NCBI GenBank assembly: GCA_963781105.1 | Contig: CAWAED010000003.1 | Span: 806,001-870,000, forward strand | DNA length: 64,000 nt | Source: Palsa-295 sp963781105 | GTDB taxonomy: Bacteria > Acidobacteriota > Terriglobia > Acidiferrales > UBA7541 | Reading direction: 5' to 3' | Shown: positions 26,342 through 36,005 of the stretch, one piece after another | Numbering within the stretch: position 1 is the first letter of the stretch | How the letters are laid out: each line of letters begins with the position of its first letter | Notes under the pieces: model-generated | What the model saw: the letters and a program-made list of their open reading frames with translations, nothing else | What the model was told of the DNA's origin: nothing | The model's database searches: none | Program-made: the position numbers and the translations under genes

Positions 26342-27511
26342 ATGCGGCCGCGCAGCCTCCAACAGATACGCGCGAGCGTGTCCTTAATATTTCTGATCCA
26401 CGGACTGATCATCGCTACCTGGGCTTCGAGGATTCCTGCCTTTCAGGCGCAGCTACATCTTTCTCCCGCCGTTTTGGGCCGGTCGCTGATGATGGCGGCA
26501 ATCGGTTCCGTTTTCGCCATGCCTGCAGCTGGATGGCTCATTAACAAGTTCGGGAGCTTGAGCATCGTGATTGGGTCAACGATGGGGTTTGGCCTCGCAC
26601 TGCCCTTGATTGCCGAATCCAATACGGTCCTGACGCTGTCGCTCGCTCTTCTCTTCTATGGGGCGATGGGTGGTTCGATGGACGTAGCGATGAATACTCA
26701 CGCCGTGATGCTCGAGAAGCGATACCAACGTCACATCATGTCCTCATTCCATGCCCTCTTCAGTTTGGGTGGAATGGCCGGATCGGCGTTAGGAGGGTTG
26801 GTCGCTTCACGCGCGGTTCCGGTCGGGGTTCACTTTTGGGTCAGCGGTATAGCGCTTGTCGCAATGTCCATGCTGGCATTCAGGTGGCTTCCGCTTCCCT
26901 CCGCATCTTCAACGGCGGAGAAAGTGGCATCCGGAGGCACGATTGCGTGGTCCGTTCCCTTAGGCGCACTCGCGCTTCTTGCATTTGCGACTATGCTCAT
27001 TGAAGGTGCCATCGCCGATTGGAGCGCAATTTATCTTCGTACTTCGGTTCTCACCGGGCCAGGACTGGCCGCTCTTGGATATGCGGTGTTCTCAGGCGCT
27101 ATGGCTGGAGGTCGTCTGACAGGCGACTATCTCACTGGGAAGCTTGGCCGCGGGCACCTCGTATGTTACGGGGCACTTTTGGCGGCGGCAGGCCTCGTCG
27201 TTGTCTTACTGTTCGGTAATGCGGCTTCGGCGTTGCTGGGATTTACGTGCGCTGGAGCAGGTCTAGCTACGATTATTCCCAATACGTTTGCGGCTGCCGG
27301 GAACATTGAAGGCAGCGCACCCGGCCCCAGCCTCGCCGTAGTCACGATCGCTGGTTATGTTGGCTTCCTTGCGGGTCCGCCCCTGATCGGGTTTGTCGCG
27401 CAGCTTTCGACCATTCGCGCCGCGCTGTGGATACTTGTGGTGTTGGGCGGGTTGAGCGCTTTCGCATCAACCTCAATGAAAGCAAGTTCGCCGCTCAGAA
27501 GAATACCCTGA
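26342..27511 (+). CDS. MFS transporter
   Basis: 389 residues with about 12 hydrophobic membrane segments (FLIHGLIIATWASRIPAFQA, LALLFYGAMGGSMDVAMNTH, LGALALLAFATMLIEGAIAD). It resembles the inner-membrane YbjJ-like/fucose-permease-like group of major facilitator proteins, which carry sugars or drugs. The substrate is unknown. The start at 26342 gives an N-terminus compatible with the first helix; the frame is open much further upstream, antisense to the DeoR gene, which is not used. Control by the divergent DeoR repressor is likely. Confidence 0.88.
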   Translation: MRPRSLQQIRASVSLIFLIHGLIIATWASRIPAFQAQLHLSPAVLGRSLMMAAIGSVFAMPAAGWLINKFGSLSIVIGSTMGFGLALPLIAESNTVLTLSLALLFYGAMGGSMDVAMNTHAVMLEKRYQRHIMSSFHALFSLGGMAGSALGGLVASRAVPVGVHFWVSGIALVAMSMLAFRWLPLPSASSTAEKVASGGTIAWSVPLGALALLAFATMLIEGAIADWSAIYLRTSVLTGPGLAALGYAVFSGAMAGGRLTGDYLTGKLGRGHLVCYGALLAAAGLVVVLLFGNAASALLGFTCAGAGLATIIPNTFAAAGNIEGSAPGPSLAVVTIAGYVGFLAGPPLIGFVAQLSTIRAALWILVVLGGLSAFASTSMKASSPLRRIP

Positions 27512-27621
27512 CGTACACCATGGGACGATCGAACCGTGCCGGGTAAGGGATGCGGCACGCGACGGGGCATCCGACGGAGCATTCGACGTAAGATGTCCGC
27601 GTGAATTTCAAAGGATAAAAC

Positions 27622-29607
27622 GTGCCAAAACTTTCCGGGCGCATGTTGTGGGGAATCGTGGCGGGGCTGATCATCGCGCAGATGATCCTGACGCTGGTGA
27701 TGGTTCACCGCGAATCGCTCACGTTCGACGAAGACGACCACATGTTCGCCGGCTACATGATGTGGCACACCAAAGACTACGGACTGAATCCGGAGCATCC
27801 ACCGTTCGTAAAGCTCCTGGCGACGTCCCCGCTGCTGGGCCGAGCGCTGTGGGTGCCGGAGCTGCAAGGCCGCAACTTCAAAGACGAGGCATATCTGAGC
27901 GGGCGGGATTGGCTCGCGCGCAACGACGGCGACCGGAACCAGTTGGTTTTCCAAATGCGCGTCGCGGCCGGCCTCCTGGCCGTGGCGCTTTCGCTGGTGA
28001 TCTTTCTGGCGGCGCGGGAATCGTTCGGGGATTGGGCGGCGATTTTCGCGCTGGCGCTGGCCGCGTTCGATCCGAACATACTGGCGCATTCAGCACTGGT
28101 GACGACGGACATCGGAGTCTCGCTGTTTTTTCTGGCCAGCACGTGGTGTTTCTATCGCTACGTGAAGCACCCGACGGCGCAGCGCCTGGCGGTGGCCGGT
28201 GTGGTAGCGGGCCTCCTGCTCGCGACGAAACATTCCGGCGTAATGCTGGCGCCGATCCTCGCGCTGTTGATCGCGCGAGAGATCGCGGCGGCGCAGCAAG
28301 GAACGCGAGCGCGGGAGGCGCTGCGCCTGACGGGAGCGTTCTGCGCGATTTTTCTGATCGGCGTGCTGGTGCTCTGGAGCACCTACGGGTTCCGTTACGC
28401 GGCGCGGTCGGCGGGACTGAAGATGAGCACAACGCTCGGCGACTACGTCGCGCCGCTCGGGCCGCACATTTCGTGGCTCATCAATCTTGTGGGCCGGCTG
28501 CACCTGCTGCCGGAGTCTTACCTGATCGGGCTGGTGGACGTGGGGCGCATGGCGCTGTTCTATCCCACATTCGTATTCGGCCGAAATATCCCACACGGCG
28601 TGTGGTGGTATTTCCCGTCGGTGATCGCGATCAAGACGACGCTCGGGTTGCTCGCGCTGACGGGCCTGGCGATATATGCGTTGGCGGCGCGGAAACTGAA
28701 ATGGGGACGCGAGGTGGATTTTCTGCTGATTCCTGCGCTGTTCTATCTGGCCGTGGCGATGGTGTCGGGGATGAACATTGGGGCGCGGCACTTGTTGCCG
28801 TTTTACGCGTATTTGTTTGTGCTGGCCGGCGGTGGAGCGGCGGCGCTCTCGGCATCCAGCCGCAAGTGGTTCGCCGTGTGCGGCCTGCTGCTGATGGCGC
28901 ACGTAGGTTCGTCGCTCGCGGCATTTCCCAATTCCATGGCGTACGCGAACGAAGCATTCGGCGGGCCGGCGAACGTGCATAAACTACTGAGCGATTCGAA
29001 CTCGGACTGGGCGCAGCAGCTTTTCCAGGTGAAGGCGTGGCAGCAGCGTCACCCGCAAGAAGAGTGCTGGTTCGCCTATTTTGCGTATCCCGAGGTATAC
29101 CCGGAGACCTACGGGATTCGTTGTCACCATTTGCCGACCGTGGATACGGACGGGCTGGGAGGAGCGGACAACGTGCCCGCGGTGATTCAAGGCACGGTGT
29201 TGCTGAGCGCGGGCGATCTTTCGGGATGCGAGTGGCCCGCCGCGTCGCTCAATCCGTACGATGCGTTTCGCAGAGCGAAACCAGACGAAACAATCGACGA
29301 CGCGGTAATGATCTACCGCGGGCGCTTTGATATGAAGCAGGCCGCCGCACTCAGCCGCGCGCAGAATGCGATGCAAGCCACGCGTAAAGGCAACGCCACG
29401 GGTGCGCTGGCGCTGGCGGACGAGGCCATAGCAATCGATCCATTCTCAATATTGGCCCACGAAGCCCGCGGAGACGCGCTCGCCGCCACGGCGCGAAAGC
29501 AAGAAGCCCAGCAAGAGTGGGATAAGGCGCTAAACGAAGCGCGCAAGCTAGAACGAGGCGCCCAAACAATGTTCGTCCCAGATCTCGAAAGCAAGCTCAG
29601 CAAGTAG
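27622..29607 (+). CDS. GT39/PMT-like membrane glycosyltransferase with C-terminal helical repeats
   Basis: 661 residues. After the first membrane helix comes FDEDDHMFAGYMMW, the acidic motif of ArnT/PMT-type glycosyltransferases that use polyprenyl-phosphate sugars, followed by NPEHPPFVKLLA. About ten further membrane segments follow (GLLAVALSLVIFLAARE, VAGVVAGLLLATKHSGV, and others). A soluble C-terminal region contains SDSNSDWAQQLFQVKAW and a short TPR-like end (NATGALALADEAIAIDPFSI). The acceptor is unknown. It is flanked by the MFS gene (same strand, 110-base gap) and a 282-base gap to the SDR gene that shows no gene. Confidence 0.85.
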   Translation: MPKLSGRMLWGIVAGLIIAQMILTLVMVHRESLTFDEDDHMFAGYMMWHTKDYGLNPEHPPFVKLLATSPLLGRALWVPELQGRNFKDEAYLSGRDWLARNDGDRNQLVFQMRVAAGLLAVALSLVIFLAARESFGDWAAIFALALAAFDPNILAHSALVTTDIGVSLFFLASTWCFYRYVKHPTAQRLAVAGVVAGLLLATKHSGVMLAPILALLIAREIAAAQQGTRAREALRLTGAFCAIFLIGVLVLWSTYGFRYAARSAGLKMSTTLGDYVAPLGPHISWLINLVGRLHLLPESYLIGLVDVGRMALFYPTFVFGRNIPHGVWWYFPSVIAIKTTLGLLALTGLAIYALAARKLKWGREVDFLLIPALFYLAVAMVSGMNIGARHLLPFYAYLFVLAGGGAAALSASSRKWFAVCGLLLMAHVGSSLAAFPNSMAYANEAFGGPANVHKLLSDSNSDWAQQLFQVKAWQQRHPQEECWFAYFAYPEVYPETYGIRCHHLPTVDTDGLGGADNVPAVIQGTVLLSAGDLSGCEWPAASLNPYDAFRRAKPDETIDDAVMIYRGRFDMKQAAALSRAQNAMQATRKGNATGALALADEAIAIDPFSILAHEARGDALAATARKQEAQQEWDKALNEARKLERGAQTMFVPDLESKLSK

Positions 29608-29889
29608 ACGTCTCCCGGCGCCATCTTGGCCGCCTCGATCAACGTCGTCTGCCAACTAATTCCATCCAAGTTAGCGCCTCCCTCATCCAACTTCCAGGCG
29701 ATGAAGAGTTCGTGCAGCCTCTGAAAGTGCTTCGATAGCACCAGACGGGCCCGGCGCGCTCTACTCGCTGCGAAAGGCATTCCGCATTCATACCGGGTCG
29801 TGTCCTCCACAGGAGGCCTTTTTCACCATCACGGGACAGGAGCCTCCGCTGACGAAGATTGCAAGCGTCGCGATTAAGGAGCAGCAATC

Positions 29890-30660
29890 ATGACGTCCAC
29901 ATCTCCTTTTTCAAGTAATGATCTGCACGATACATCCTCCGAGAAGCGCAGGGTGGCAATTGTCACAGGCGCGTCGAGCGGGATCGGTCTTGAGGTGGCG
30001 AAGAAATTAATCGCCAATGGTTATCGAGTGGTTGCAAATTCCCGGAACATTACATCTGCGAAGACACTGCGGAGCACGAGAGATCTGAAGCTAGTAGACG
30101 GCAACATTGGCCTTCAGGAAACGGCGAGGAAAGTGGTAGGAATCGCCGTCGAGAATTTTGGGAGAGTGGATCTGCTGGTAAACAATGCGGGTATTTTCAT
30201 CCCCAAGCCCTTTACCGATTACACTCCCGAAGACTTTCGCAAGGCGACGGAAACGAACCTCGCAGGGTTCTTTTATGTGTCACAGCTCGCGGTAGAACGA
30301 ATGCGCCTCCAGAAGGCAGGGCATGTGGTCAACATTTCGACGTCATTCGTAAGCCAGCCCGTCGCGGGATTAGCGGCAAGTCTTGCAAACCTCACCAAGG
30401 GCGGACTTGAGGCTGTGACACGATCGTTGGCTATCGAGTTTGCGCACGAAGGCATCCGTTTCAATACTATTGCGCCCGGCGTCGTGAACACGCCGATGCA
30501 TCGAGTCGAGGCGCATGAGTTCCTCAAGGGGTTGAGTCCACTAAAGCGATTGGCTGAGGTTGAAGAAGTTGCGGATTTGTTGCTTTATCTGGAGTCCGCT
30601 CCATTTGTAAACGGCAAGGTAGTCCACCTCGATGGGGGAGCACATGCCGGCAAATGGTGA
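29890..30660 (+). CDS. Short-chain dehydrogenase-like protein lacking the usual catalytic Tyr
   Basis: 256 residues with Rossmann fold: nucleotide loop TGASSGIG (26-33), NNAG motif in LLVNNAGIFIP, and the closing VVHLDGGAHAG. The expected YxxxK reads A-N-L-T-K (ASLANLTKGGLEAVTRSLAIEFA): the lysine is kept but the tyrosine position is alanine. I recall an SDR subfamily with this LTKGGL pattern, so it may be natural rather than a mutation, but activity by the standard mechanism is doubtful. GGAG lies about 8 bases before the ATG. The downstream monooxygenase start lies inside its last codons, implying coupled translation. Confidence 0.88.
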   Translation: MTSTSPFSSNDLHDTSSEKRRVAIVTGASSGIGLEVAKKLIANGYRVVANSRNITSAKTLRSTRDLKLVDGNIGLQETARKVVGIAVENFGRVDLLVNNAGIFIPKPFTDYTPEDFRKATETNLAGFFYVSQLAVERMRLQKAGHVVNISTSFVSQPVAGLAASLANLTKGGLEAVTRSLAIEFAHEGIRFNTIAPGVVNTPMHRVEAHEFLKGLSPLKRLAEVEEVADLLLYLESAPFVNGKVVHLDGGAHAGKW

Positions 30661-31237
30661 TACAAAAAGGTCGTGGAGATCGACGAGAGCCACGCGCTTA
30701 CTCGGCGTAGACTACCCAATCATTCAAGGCCCGTTTGGCGGGCTGCCTACGCAGCGCCTCACTGCAACTGTCTCCAACCTGGGCGGACTTGGCTCGCTAG
30801 GCGCCGTTACACTCGGCAGTTCGGCTATCACGGAGGTCATCGGTGAGATCCGCAGCCTCACTAGCAAACCTTTCGCGATCAACCTGTGGGTTTCCACTTC
30901 CGATCGCGAGACCTCGCACATCACCCCGCAGGTGATCGAAGAGAAGATTCGTGCGTTTGCGCGATACTACGCTGAATTGGGCATTGAACCGCCGTCGAAA
31001 ATCGAAACCAAGCTTCCAGATTTCGAGGCCCAGGTCCGCGCAGCCATTGACGCTGGCTCCTCTGTACTCAGCTTCATCTACGGAATTCCGCCCTCGGAAA
31101 TACTAGACGAATGCCGTAGAAAAGGGATCAAGACCATTGCCACGGCAACGACGCCAGAAGAAGCTGTGGCTCTGGAGCAAGCGGGACTCGAGTTCATCGT
31201 GGCATCCGGTTTCGAAGCTGGTGGTCACCGCGGGTAG
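30644..31237 (+). CDS. Nitronate monooxygenase, 3'-truncated
   Basis: 197 residues; complete enzymes have about 320-360. It shows the FMN-binding TIM-barrel start (LLGVDYPIIQGPFGGLPTQR; NLGGLGSLGAVTL) and later GSSVLSFIYGIPP and IVASGFEAGGHRG, where the normal protein would continue. The stop follows immediately and no continuation is found in any frame, so the last third, including substrate-site residues, is missing. The start at 30644 overlaps the end of the SDR gene; ATG at 30632 is an alternative. The protein is probably non-functional. The break lies within about 35 bases of the end of the convergent protease gene. Confidence 0.75.
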   Translation: MPANGDTKRSWRSTRATRLLGVDYPIIQGPFGGLPTQRLTATVSNLGGLGSLGAVTLGSSAITEVIGEIRSLTSKPFAINLWVSTSDRETSHITPQVIEEKIRAFARYYAELGIEPPSKIETKLPDFEAQVRAAIDAGSSVLSFIYGIPPSEILDECRRKGIKTIATATTPEEAVALEQAGLEFIVASGFEAGGHRG

Positions 31238-31270
31238 GGCTTGGGACGCTCAATGCCAATAATGAACCGC

Positions 31271-32143
31271 CTACTTTCTCCATAGCAGTTGATTTGTCTC
31301 GAAGCTGAAGGCAACCTGCTTGGCGTCGAGCGATGCCAGTCCCAGGTATCCCGAAACGCCGCTGAGCCTCTCTGCTCCCGGCGCGCTGATTAGAACAACT
31401 TCCCTATCGAGATCCTGCCCGCCCAGACGAAGCCGCGGCACGATGGCGATGCGGTTTTCGAGAGGGCCGCCCAGGCTCAGTCCGTCGGTTCGCACTTCCA
31501 CACGATAATTCGCAAGCAGGTCCTTCACCGTGTCTTCGTAAAGAAGGATCCCGCGAGCACCCGTGTCCGCGACCATCCAGACCGGTCGCGCGTCGAGCTC
31601 TACTTCTACGCTGACCGACCTGGCGTCCGCACGCATCGGCACGCCGCGCATTCCGTCCGCCGCAGCGGGACCGAACACCACGCGTTCTCTGGCGTAATCA
31701 ACAAGGAAACTCTGCCTGCGCAACTGGTCGAGGCCGATCACACCGTCCACATGTAGTCCGCTCGCGCGCAAATACCCGAGGTCTTCGATCAGTACCCGAA
31801 CATTGCGAAAGCGCTCTGGCCCAAAGCTCATTTCCTGCACTTCCGCGGATTCCAGCGCCACAATTTTGTCGAAGTTGATTACCTTGGTAGATTCGCCGTG
31901 AACTCCAAGGCGCTCTGCCACGCGGCGGTCGATCGCGGAGTTGGTCGCGCCGGTATCCAGCAAAAACCGCAAATTGCCGGTATTGTTGACGCTGCCCCGA
32001 GCCACCGCCAAGTAGCCGCCATAAACTTCAATCGCCATTTCGTTGCCAGGCAGGGGCGCCGTCCTCGTGCCGCCGACGGCCGCGCCACACACAACCGATA
32101 GCAGCAGCGCTCCCAGCAGCGCAACGATGTTTGTCCGATCCAT
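31271..32143 (-). CDS. Secreted retropepsin-like aspartyl protease
   Basis: 290 residues with an N-terminal signal/membrane segment (IVALLGALLLSVVCGAAVG). Two retropepsin-like halves are visible: FLLDTGATNSAIDRRVAERL with the catalytic DTG, and WMVADTGARGILLYED with a second DTG, each followed by hydrophobic-Gly elements (VDGVIGLDQL; VSGYLGLASL). This is the layout of the aspartyl-protease (gag-polyprotein-like) family of exported bacterial proteases, of unknown substrate. It ends close to the truncated monooxygenase on the other strand. Confidence 0.87.
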   Translation of the reverse strand: MDRTNIVALLGALLLSVVCGAAVGGTRTAPLPGNEMAIEVYGGYLAVARGSVNNTGNLRFLLDTGATNSAIDRRVAERLGVHGESTKVINFDKIVALESAEVQEMSFGPERFRNVRVLIEDLGYLRASGLHVDGVIGLDQLRRQSFLVDYARERVVFGPAAADGMRGVPMRADARSVSVEVELDARPVWMVADTGARGILLYEDTVKDLLANYRVEVRTDGLSLGGPLENRIAIVPRLRLGGQDLDREVVLISAPGAERLSGVSGYLGLASLDAKQVAFSFETNQLLWRK

Positions 32144-32304
32144 GACGGAACCAGCTTCGAACCGCAGTAGCGAGTGCGTCTAAATTGGCTTCGGTGCAGT
32201 AGCAGCTCCATAGCGCCCCTCTGACCTCTCTCTGGAACATGTCTGACATCACAAAGCACCGACGGACATACATTTACAACGAGTTCTGACATAGCCTCCA
32301 TGCA

Positions 32305-32332
32305 ACGTTCCTCTCATTAATTCGTCTATAAT
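32305..32332 (+). promoter_or_regulatory. Candidate sigma-70 promoter of the winged-helix/propeller gene
   Basis: A perfect TATAAT at 32327-32332 with a weak -35 (ACGTTC, 32305-32310) 16 bases upstream. The predicted start of transcription is only about 8 bases before the GTG at 32348. No Shine-Dalgarno is present, which suggests a very short leader. Confidence 0.5.
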
Positions 32333-32347
32333 AGCGACCGAAAACCC

Positions 32348-34486
32348 GTGTCATTGAATTCACACACCGTCTCGCCGCCAGCTCTGCCGCGCTATCGTTT
32401 CGGCAACTTTGAATTGAATGCCCATTCGGGTGAACTCAGAAGAAGCGGCGCTAAGCTGCATCTTCAGGATCAACCGTTCCTGGTTCTCCGAAAGTTGCTG
32501 GAGAGCGCCGGAACGGTTGTGGCGCGCGAAGATCTTCATGCGGCGCTTTGGCCGGCGGACACTTTTGTCGATTTCGATACCAGCCTGAACACAGCCATCA
32601 AGCGTCTGCGTGAAGTACTGGGAGACTCCGCAGATACTCCCGTTTTCATTGAGACAGTTCCCCGCCGTGGGTACCGTTTCCTGGCGCCGGTGCAAGTGAT
32701 TCAGGATGGCGGCCTTTCGCCCGTTCAGCGTGCTGCTAACGCTTCGCCGGCTCCCTCTGCACGGCTTCGATCCAGACTCATTGTGGCTGGGATATTTGTA
32801 GCCGTCGTCGTCATCGCCGTTGTCGCCGGCTTGCTGCTTCTCGCCCATTCCCCCGTCGCCGTGCCGCGCGTTCTAGAGTCGACTCAGATCACGTTTGACG
32901 AAATGGGCAAAGGCCGTCTTCATCTGCACGACGGGAAAATCTACTTCAACGAAGCGGGCTCTGATCGCCTGAGGCTCGTGGAAGTTCCTTCGGTCGGCGG
33001 CACACCCGTTCTGCTGGACTCCTCCTTTCCCGGCCTATTTCTTGGCGGCGTCTCTGCTGATGGCACGAAGCTTCTGGTCACTCCAGCGAACACAAAAGAT
33101 GGTCCTTTTCCGCTCCAGATCATGGATTTGCCATCAGGATCCTTGCAAAGTGTCGATGGGATTGAGTGTGATGACGTCTCCTGGGCGCCCGGCGGCAAGA
33201 TCATTTTCTCCAGGGGGCAAGATGTTTTCCTGTCCGATCCAGACGGCTCCAATCAGCTCAAACTTCTTTCTGCTTCGGGTCGGATCGTCCAAATGCGTTT
33301 CTCTCCGGATGGCGCTCGCTTGCGTTTCTCGCTGGGCGACAAGAGGACCGGCCAAAGCACAATTTGGGAAGCACAAGCCAACGGCGCAGGTCTTCATCAG
33401 ATTCTGACGGAAATGACGGATTTTCCGAATCGCTGTTGTGGCGAATGGTCACCCGACGGCCGCGACTACTTTTTCGAGACCGAGCGCGATGGCCAGAGCA
33501 GGATTTGGGCGTTGCCGGAGCCTCACTCCTTCTGGAGCAGAAGCCCTGCACCCGTTCCGCTCACCACGGTTCCGCCTAACTTTTATATGGGGACACCCAG
33601 CGCAGACGGAAAGAAACTTTTTGTCACAGCCGCGGAGCCGCGCGCCGAGTTGGTGCGCTACGATTCTTCGACCAGCCAATTTGTGTCATTTCTTTCTGGA
33701 ATTTCGGCCGGCGACGTGGAAGGCTCACGCAATGGTCGCATGCTTACCTACGTCCGTTACCCGGAACACACTCTTTGGCGGTCCAAAGCCGACGGCTCCG
33801 AGGCCACTCAACTCACCGGACCTTCTCTTCGCGCCACGCTGGCGCATTGGTCCCCGGACGGTTCGCGCATTGCTTTTTCCGGCTCTCGTCCGGGCCGTCC
33901 TTGGAACATCTTCCTGATTCCCGCCGCCGGCGGGCCAGCCGACCAATTGACCTCCGGCACGGTCTCTGATCTTGATCCCACTTGGTCTCCAGACGGCTCG
34001 ACGATTGCCTACGGCCAAACGCGCGTCGAAAGCGGCAAGCAAATCGCATCAATCCAGTTGCTTGATTTGGCCTCTCGACGCAGCACCACTCTCGCCGGCA
34101 CGGATGGCATCTGTTGTCCACGCTGGTCTCCGGACGGCCGCTATCTCCTCGCTTCTCACGCGGAAGACTTCGATGATCTTCTCCTCTACGAATTTGCTAC
34201 CCGCAAGTGGACTGTGATCGCCAAAGGCCTTGGGCCCATCGGCTATATGGAATGGACGGACAACGGCAAAAGCATCCTCTTCGATACGCTCCTGGTGCAG
34301 GAGCCTGCCTTCCATCGCCTTCGCCTCTCCGACTTGCACTTGGATACCATCGTGAAAATCGGAGATATCCGTCGCTACTACGGCCCGTTCGGTCCTTGGA
34401 GCGGCATTGCGCCAGACGGCTCTCCCCTCCTCGTTCGCGACATCAGCAACGAAGAAATTTACTCGCTCGACCTGCAACTCCCTTAA
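32348..34486 (+). CDS. CadC-like winged-helix protein with membrane segment and TolB-like propeller
   Basis: 712 residues. An OmpR/CadC-type winged helix (about 15-112: YRFGNFELNAHSGELRRSG ... SLNTAIKRLREVLGDSAD ... FIETVPRRGYRFLAPV) is followed by one membrane helix (LIVAGIFVAVVVIAVVAGLL). The extracytoplasmic part is a six-bladed TolB/PD40 propeller with repeated WSPDGR/WSPDGS motifs. It is probably a one-component membrane regulator that senses something in the periplasm and acts on DNA. This fusion is abundant in Acidobacteriota; targets are unknown. The GTG start lies directly after a strong -10 hexamer. The antiporter gene downstream may be co-transcribed. Confidence 0.92.
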   Translation: MSLNSHTVSPPALPRYRFGNFELNAHSGELRRSGAKLHLQDQPFLVLRKLLESAGTVVAREDLHAALWPADTFVDFDTSLNTAIKRLREVLGDSADTPVFIETVPRRGYRFLAPVQVIQDGGLSPVQRAANASPAPSARLRSRLIVAGIFVAVVVIAVVAGLLLLAHSPVAVPRVLESTQITFDEMGKGRLHLHDGKIYFNEAGSDRLRLVEVPSVGGTPVLLDSSFPGLFLGGVSADGTKLLVTPANTKDGPFPLQIMDLPSGSLQSVDGIECDDVSWAPGGKIIFSRGQDVFLSDPDGSNQLKLLSASGRIVQMRFSPDGARLRFSLGDKRTGQSTIWEAQANGAGLHQILTEMTDFPNRCCGEWSPDGRDYFFETERDGQSRIWALPEPHSFWSRSPAPVPLTTVPPNFYMGTPSADGKKLFVTAAEPRAELVRYDSSTSQFVSFLSGISAGDVEGSRNGRMLTYVRYPEHTLWRSKADGSEATQLTGPSLRATLAHWSPDGSRIAFSGSRPGRPWNIFLIPAAGGPADQLTSGTVSDLDPTWSPDGSTIAYGQTRVESGKQIASIQLLDLASRRSTTLAGTDGICCPRWSPDGRYLLASHAEDFDDLLLYEFATRKWTVIAKGLGPIGYMEWTDNGKSILFDTLLVQEPAFHRLRLSDLHLDTIVKIGDIRRYYGPFGPWSGIAPDGSPLLVRDISNEEIYSLDLQLP

Positions 34487-34642
34487 ATCAACACAGGCGA
34501 GCGGCTGCGCGTGACCAGCGCGATCGTGTCTCTGCCTCTGAACTCACCGCGTCCTTGGCGCGCCGCCGCAACGGCCTCCGTCTTTCACTTGCATCATTCC
34601 CCCATTTCTTCGATCATCTTCTCCCCGGCGCAAGACAAAACC

Positions 34643-35944
34643 ATGGATCTAAACCTCTTCTTCGCGCTATTAGGCGGCCTGCTCGTCCTGGCCTTCGTCG
34701 CCAATCGCCTCGTTCGCTTCACGCGCGTACCAGATGTCATCATCCTCATGGCCACGGGCGTCCTGATCGGCCCGGTCCTCCGCTGGGTCAATCCAGACAT
34801 TTTCCGCGGCGCCTCGCCCGGCCTCGGCGCACTCGCGCTGATCCTGATTCTTTTCGAAGGCGGCCTCAGCCTGAAACTCCGCGAAATCCTGCAAAATTTC
34901 GCCTCTGGCTTTTTTCTTTCCATCTTCAGTTACGTTCTTTGCACCGCCGCTGTCGCCGCCGTATGCCGCCCCACGCTCCACTGTTCCTGGATGGAGGCGC
35001 TACTCATCGGCGCCGCACTCGGCTGCATCAGCAGCTCGATTCTCTTGCCCGTCCTGCAACAAATCCATCTGCGGCGCGAAGTTAAAGTCACTCTGCTCGT
35101 CGAAGTTTCTTTCGGCGACGCGCTCGCCGTACTCGCCGTCACCACGCTCCTCGACATCGCCGCCGGCGGCAGCGCCGCAGCTGCTCCCAAAGTCGTGGCC
35201 TGGAGCCTCATCTCCAGCCTCATCGTCGGCGTAGGCGCCGGTATTTTAGCCGGCATGTTGTGGTCTTACCTCCTCCCTCTTCTCACCGAGGAGCGCTTCT
35301 GGCACGTGCTCACCTTTGCCGCCGTCCTGCTGGTTTATTCCGGCGTCCACGCTCTCAAGGGCAACGACCTCATTTCCGTTCTCGTCTTCGGCCTCACGCT
35401 CGCGAATTTCCCCGCCATGCAAAAGCAACTTCATATGGATCTGCTGGCTCGCTCCGATTGGTTCAGCGAAACTCCGCTCAAAACCGCGCGAGGCGCGCCG
35501 CCGCTGCGTCCGCATGTCCAGATGCTCACTTTCCACGGCGAACTCGCCTTCCTACTGCGCTCGTTCTTCTTCGTGCTGCTCGGCACTCTCGTCGAATTCG
35601 AAGGCTTGCGCAAAAATCTCCTGCTCGCATTCTTATGTTTCTCGGCGATTTTCGTCGCTCGCTGGGTTGCCATACACGCAGGACGCCTCGCCTGGCGCAC
35701 TTTTTCCCCGCTCGAGCTCGAGCTGATGGTCTGGTTCGTCCCCCGCGGCCTAATCACGGTCGTTCTAGGCATTCAAGTAGTCGAATCTCGCGGCGCCAGC
35801 TTCGCATTCCTCCCGTCGCTAGCCTTCGCGGTGGTCCTGCTAACCAACCTAACGGTCCTGGCAGGCACCATACGCGCCCGCAATCTACCAGCCCCCGCCG
35901 CGCCAGAGCTGGAAGTAGCCACACCGGTCGAAGACACGATTTAG
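34643..35944 (+). CDS. Cation:proton antiporter (CPA1/NhaP type)
   Basis: 433 residues with 11-12 membrane helices. The start MDLNLFFALLGGLLVLAFVA, PDVIILMATGVLIGP, ILFEGGLSLKL and LLVEVSFGDALAVL are characteristic of monovalent-cation:proton antiporters, which exchange sodium or potassium for protons across the inner membrane. The acidic pair in the transport site here is in FEGG and GDALA. The start at 34643 gives the normal N-terminus; the frame is open to 34511 without family similarity. It lies 156 bases after the propeller gene on the same strand. Confidence 0.9.
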   Translation: MDLNLFFALLGGLLVLAFVANRLVRFTRVPDVIILMATGVLIGPVLRWVNPDIFRGASPGLGALALILILFEGGLSLKLREILQNFASGFFLSIFSYVLCTAAVAAVCRPTLHCSWMEALLIGAALGCISSSILLPVLQQIHLRREVKVTLLVEVSFGDALAVLAVTTLLDIAAGGSAAAAPKVVAWSLISSLIVGVGAGILAGMLWSYLLPLLTEERFWHVLTFAAVLLVYSGVHALKGNDLISVLVFGLTLANFPAMQKQLHMDLLARSDWFSETPLKTARGAPPLRPHVQMLTFHGELAFLLRSFFFVLLGTLVEFEGLRKNLLLAFLCFSAIFVARWVAIHAGRLAWRTFSPLELELMVWFVPRGLITVVLGIQVVESRGASFAFLPSLAFAVVLLTNLTVLAGTIRARNLPAPAAPELEVATPVEDTI

Positions 35945-36005
35945 GACCGCGGCGCGAAGTTGCTGTCATCCCGAGCGCAGTGAGGGATCTGCTTTTCGGT
36001 CTACG

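Noticed and set aside
27648..28982. Second plus-strand open frame of 444 codons within the GT39-like gene
   Set aside because: Shifted-frame shadow, Arg/Gly/Ala-rich, while the main frame has membrane helices and the acidic glycosyltransferase motif.
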